9,807 nt of DNA from JBLKSS01 sp047607725 (lineage in GTDB: Bacteria; Pseudomonadota; Gammaproteobacteria; Enterobacterales; Enterobacteriaceae). The notes under the pieces are model-generated. The model had not been told where the DNA came from. It ran no database searches and saw only the letters and a list, made by a program, of their open reading frames with translations. Position numbers and translations under genes: made by a program. This document shows, piece after piece, positions 6,931-9,807 of the stretch. Numbering within the stretch: position 1 is the stretch's first letter; every line of letters begins with the position of its first letter. The stretch spans positions 1-9,807 of the forward strand of contig NZ_JBLKSS010000162.1 in NCBI RefSeq assembly GCF_047607725.1, in the 5' to 3' direction.

Positions 6931-6955
6931 CGCGGCCATTGCGCCGCGTTTTCTT
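6931..6955 (+). terminator. Rho-independent terminator after the tRNA-Tyr locus
   Basis: CGCGGC (6931-6936), loop CATTGC, GCCGCG (6943-6948), followed directly by TTTTCTT. It lies 50 bases beyond the tRNA remnant and upstream of xthA, so it fits termination of the stable-RNA transcript. Confidence 0.7.
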
Positions 6956-6968
6956 GGCTGGCGGTTTC

Positions 6969-6977
6969 TGCTAACAT
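6969..6977 (+). promoter_or_regulatory. Candidate extended -10 promoter of xthA
   Basis: TGCTAACAT matches a TGn plus -10 hexamer, 30 bases before the xthA ATG and just after the terminator. No good -35 is visible. The xthA ribosome site is also weak. Confidence 0.35.
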
Positions 6978-7007
6978 CTGCCGATAACCTCTCACCTGGC
7001 ATAAACA

Positions 7008-7814
7008 ATGAAGTTTGTCTCATTCAATATCAACGGGCTACGCGCTCGCCCCCATCAGCTTGAAGCCATTATCACTACACTGCAGCCGGACGTGATCGGT
7101 TTACAGGAAACCAAAGTCCATGACGATATGTTCCCTCTCGAAGAGGTCTCGCGCCACGGTTATCATGTTTACTATCATGGTCAGAAAGGCCACTACGGCG
7201 TGGCGCTGCTCAGCCGGGAAAAGCCATTAGCCATTCGCCGCGGCTTTAGTACCGACGACGACGACGCCCAGCGTCGTATTATCATGGCCGATTTCATCAC
7301 GCCCAAAGGCGTATTGACGGTGGTTAACGGCTACTTTCCCCAGGGTGAAAGCCGTGACCAACCGGTCAAATTCCCGGCCAAAGAGCGCTTCTACCACGAT
7401 CTGCAGGACTATGTGGAACAAAGCCACCACGGCGAATCCATGCTGCTTATCATGGGGGACATGAATATCAGCTCCACCGATCTGGACATTGGCATCGGCG
7501 AAGAGAGCCGCAAACGCTGGCTGCGCACCGGAAAATGCTCTTTCCTGCCGGAGGAGCGGGCCTGGATGGAACGTCTGTTGGCATGGGGACTGGTGGATAC
7601 TTATCGCCAGGCCAATCCTGCAGGCGATGATCGTTACTCCTGGTTTGACTATCGCTCGCGCGGCTTCGATGAAAACCGCGGTCTGCGTATCGACCTCCTG
7701 CTGGCCTCGCGGCCGCTGGCGGCCGCCGTTCAGGCGACCGGCATCGATTACAGCATCCGCGCAATGGACAAGCCGTCCGATCACGCGCCGGTGTGGGCGG
7801 ATTTTGATTTGTGA
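7008..7814 (+). CDS. xthA: Exonuclease III, AP endonuclease of base-excision repair
   Basis: A 268-residue enzyme, the same length as E. coli ExoIII. It cleaves DNA 5' of abasic sites, removes 3' blocking groups and degrades duplex DNA from 3' ends. It has the single endonuclease/exonuclease/phosphatase fold throughout. All catalytic residues are present at the E. coli numbering: N7 (FNINGLRARP), metal ligand E34 (QETK), Y109 (GYFPQGESRD), D151 and N153 (GDMNIS), D229 (GLRIDLLL), and D258-H259 near the end (KPSDHAPVW). The start is fixed by the MKFVSFNINGLRARPHQLEA family N-terminus, although no strong Shine-Dalgarno precedes it. The last four bases overlap the GTG start of nudG (GTGA), indicating a two-gene transcript. 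It is intact among decaying neighbours, suggesting the repair function is kept under selection. Confidence 0.97.
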   Translation: MKFVSFNINGLRARPHQLEAIITTLQPDVIGLQETKVHDDMFPLEEVSRHGYHVYYHGQKGHYGVALLSREKPLAIRRGFSTDDDDAQRRIIMADFITPKGVLTVVNGYFPQGESRDQPVKFPAKERFYHDLQDYVEQSHHGESMLLIMGDMNISSTDLDIGIGEESRKRWLRTGKCSFLPEERAWMERLLAWGLVDTYRQANPAGDDRYSWFDYRSRGFDENRGLRIDLLLASRPLAAAVQATGIDYSIRAMDKPSDHAPVWADFDL

Positions 7815-8216
7815 GTGCCGTGCAGCCGCTTACGGTCGTGGCGGGGCTCATCGTCCGCGATGGCGCCCTGCTGCTGGCCCGGCGCGATGATAGCCGTGAC
7901 CAACCGGGCTTGTGGGAATTACCCGGTGGCAAGGTAGAGCCGGGCGAAACACAGCCTCAAGCGCTCTGGCGCGAGCTGTTTGAAGAATTGTCCCTGCGCG
8001 CGGATAGGCTCTTTTGTCGCCATGCATCGCCGTGCCCTGGGCGAGCGGGAAATTCTGCTCTACGGCTGGCGCGTTACGAACTTTAGCGGCGAGCTGGAGT
8101 TACACTGTCACAACGAATGCATTTGGCTTCCTCCCTCACGCGCGCTTGCCCTGCCGCTGGCGGAGGCGGATGCGCCCCTCATTCAGGCGTTAATGGCCCA
8201 AGACGCCGCCCAATGA
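7811..8216 (+). pseudogene. nudG: nudG, Nudix CTP/oxidised-nucleotide pyrophosphatase, frameshifted
   Basis: NudG is a MutT-like Nudix hydrolase of about 135 residues that converts damaged or pyrimidine nucleoside triphosphates to monophosphates. The first frame starts at GTG 7811, overlapping the xthA stop by four bases. It reads VVAGLIVRDGALLLARR, PGLWELPGGKVEPGE and RELFEEL, covering the Nudix box. The box normally ends EExG; the Gly is Ser here. The rest is in another frame: GSFVAMHRRALGEREI, LYGWRV, CIWLPPSRALALPLAEADAP and so on, to TGA at 8214-8216. At 8003-8009 the text is GAT-A-GGC, where the family alignment needs one whole codon between D and G. A 2-base deletion, for example one AT from ATATA, explains it. 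The uncorrected protein would end at 8086, so it loses the C-terminal half. nudG and topB also lie near xthA in E. coli. Confidence 0.85.
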
Positions 8217-8271
8217 TACGGGCCCAACAGCGTGCCCTTATCTGACGCAGCACGGGCGGACGCGATGTCCT

Positions 8272-9690
8272 TTACGCCGCGCTGCCGGCGGGCGGATGCG
8301 GGTCGGCGGGGGGTTTTGGGGGTTTACGCTTACGCCGTATGCCCTTGACCGCCGGTTTTTCGGTCGCCGGCGGCAGTCCACGCAGCGATGAGGGCGCGCC
8401 TGCTGAATAAGTTGCTGCAGCGTTTGTGTCAAGGGCTGCATAAAATCTTGATAGCGGCACTGTTTCTCGCTTATTTGGGTTAGCGACGATTCCCATTGCG
8501 CGGTCATATCCGGGCTGGCGGCGCTCGGCGGCAGCGCATGGATCAAACCGCGTCCGGTATCGCTGGCGTGGATATAGCGTCCTTGTTTAAACAGAAAACC
8601 GCGCTTAAACAATAACTCGATAATGCCGGCGCGCGTCGCTTCGGTGCCCAGACCGTCGGTGGCGCGTAGAATTTTCTTTAGCGCCTTATCCTGTACAAAA
8701 CGGGCAATCCCGGTCATCGCCGACAAGAGACTGGCGTCGGTGAACGGCCCCGGCGGCTGGGTTTCGCGCGCCACCACTTCCCCCCGTTCGCAAAGCAGCG
8801 TATCCCCCTCGGCGACGACCGGCAATGGCGTACCCTCGTTCTCCTCATCCCGCTCTTTCGCACCCAGCAGCGCGCGACATCCGCTCTCGGCAAGAAAACG
8901 AGCTCGAGCGACAAACTTGCCTCCGGCGATATCCAGCTCAATAGTACAGTGACGAAAAACCGCGTCCGCGCAAAACTGCATCAAATACTGACGCGACACC
9001 AAGCCGTAGATTTTCTGCTCGCTGTTGTTGAGCGTCCTGCGGCTGGCACGGGCGGTGGGTATAATAGCATGGTGCGCATCCACCTTTTTATCGTTCCAGC
9101 AGCGGTTGCGCTGGTCGGTGTTCAGTTGGCACTGCGTCATCAGCTCGGGCTGGTGACCGGCAATGGCGGCCAGCACCGCTTGACGTCCGGCGAAGTGCTC
9201 TTCCGGCAAATAGCGGCAATCGGAGCGGGGATACGTGATGAGCTTGTGGGTTTCATACAGTCGCTGACAGGTATCAAGCACCTGCTGCGCGCTGAGGCCA
9301 AAATGCTTGGCGGCCTCGATTTGCAGCGCCGACAATGAAAACGGCAGCGGCGCCGTCTCCGACACCCGTTTGTCTTGATAGACCACCTGCGCCGGCTGGC
9401 CGGTAATACGGGCCACCACATGCTCCGCCAGCGGACGATGCAGCAAGCGACCTTCTTCGTCCTGCCAGCTTTCACAAGCGTCGCTGGGCACCTATAGGGC
9501 GGTAAAGCGTTCTTATGACGGCGTCACAATATGCGCTTTCACCTCAAAAAAAGTTTTAGGCACAAAATGCGCTATTTCTTCGTCTCGCCTCACCACCAGG
9601 CCCAGCACCGGCGTTGCACCCTGCCTACCGACAACACCCCCTGATAGCCGGCGTTACGTTCGATCAAAGGTAAGCGCCCCGTGGAGGACG
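8272..9690 (-). pseudogene. topB: topB, DNA topoisomerase III, N-terminally truncated with several lesions
   Basis: TopB is a type IA topoisomerase of about 650 residues that decatenates DNA. The longest frame here starts at 9491 and covers roughly E. coli residues 243-610. Blocks include QDEEGRLLHRPLAEHVV, PLPFSLSALQIEAAK, the catalytic tyrosine in LITYPRSDCRYLP, DAHHAIIPTAR and LRATDGLGTEATRAGIIE. Upstream the homology goes on in broken form: NAGYQGVLSVGRVQ, a 1-base loss near 9613, then PVLGLVVRRDEEI, TAA at 9515-9513, and TAG in place of a Trp codon at 9494-9492. Homology fades near 9690, so the Toprim domain and about 170 residues are missing. Near 8400 a second indel moves the basic, proline-rich tail (LRGLPPATEKPAVKG, ending at TAA 8274-8272) into another frame; the unshifted frame runs to 8238. 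The gene converges on nudG. With no Toprim domain it cannot act as a topoisomerase. Confidence 0.92.
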
Positions 9691-9807
9691 TCTTGAATTA
9701 TTGGTGGGTTTGTTGTATGAGACAGTAAACCTACGTTGCACGCTTATGCTCATTGTATTTTCACATTGTATTGATTTTAATAACTTTTATTTCCATCCCG
9801 GTTTGAG
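9691..9807. other. Unidentified AT-rich sequence beyond the topB breakpoint
   Basis: From about 9690 to the window end the composition turns AT-rich compared with the GC-rich topB remnant. No TopB homology, open frame or RNA is recognised. A short direct repeat, CATTGTATT, occurs at 9751-9759 and 9764-9772. It may be the inner part of an insertion or the other side of a deletion; I cannot tell which. Confidence 0.4.

Noticed and set aside
7227..7784. 185-codon minus-strand frame inside xthA
   Set aside because: Antisense to an exonuclease III gene with all active-site residues present; a shadow frame in GC-rich coding DNA.

Overview
The window looks like chromosome from a Sodalis-type enterobacterium: a gammaproteobacterial insect symbiont in early to middle genome decay. 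Every identifiable gene product is close to its Escherichia coli counterpart as I remember it. The order rssB / ychJ / purU / tyrT and the grouping xthA / nudG / topB follow the enterobacterial pattern. At the same time many genes carry fresh inactivating lesions (single stop codons, small indels, a short tandem duplication, truncation) and an IS66-family element lies at the left edge. The species assignment is inference from this pattern; no search was possible.

Layout, left to right. (1) 1-153: the 3' end of an IS66-family transposase and its terminal inverted repeat. (2) 167-3531, minus strand: an intact three-gene UDP-sugar operon, galU - ugd - UDP-glucuronate 4-epimerase, closed by a strong rho-independent terminator. 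(3) 3726-4739, minus strand: intact rssB, the RpoS adaptor. (4) 4740-5201: no intact gene; the position fits an eroded rssA. (5) 5202-5666, plus strand: ychJ with an internal TGA. (6) 5736-6598, plus strand: purU, frameshifted by a 14-bp tandem duplication. (7) 6692-6955: a tyrT-like locus with recognisable -10 and discriminator, no good -35, and a tRNA-Tyr body interrupted in its T arm by a structured insert and lacking an encoded CCA; a terminator follows. (8) 7008-7814: intact xthA (exonuclease III). (9) 7811-8216: nudG, frameshifted. (10) 8272 to about 9690, minus strand: topB with the N-terminal Toprim half missing, two stop codons and two frameshifts. (11) 9691-9807: AT-rich sequence I cannot identify.

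How the parts work together. GalU makes UDP-glucose, Ugd oxidises it to UDP-glucuronate and the epimerase converts that to UDP-galacturonate, so one transcript would supply activated uronic acids for cell-surface polysaccharide. RssB targets sigma-S to ClpXP. Intact (envelope sugars, RpoS control, base-excision repair): galU, ugd, epimerase, rssB, xthA. Broken: ychJ, purU, one tRNA-Tyr copy, nudG, topB and probably rssA. I saw no undescribed multi-gene system. The most unusual items are the interrupted tRNA-Tyr with its folded insert, the exact 14-bp duplication in purU, and the TGC-to-TGA change at a zinc-binding cysteine codon in ychJ.
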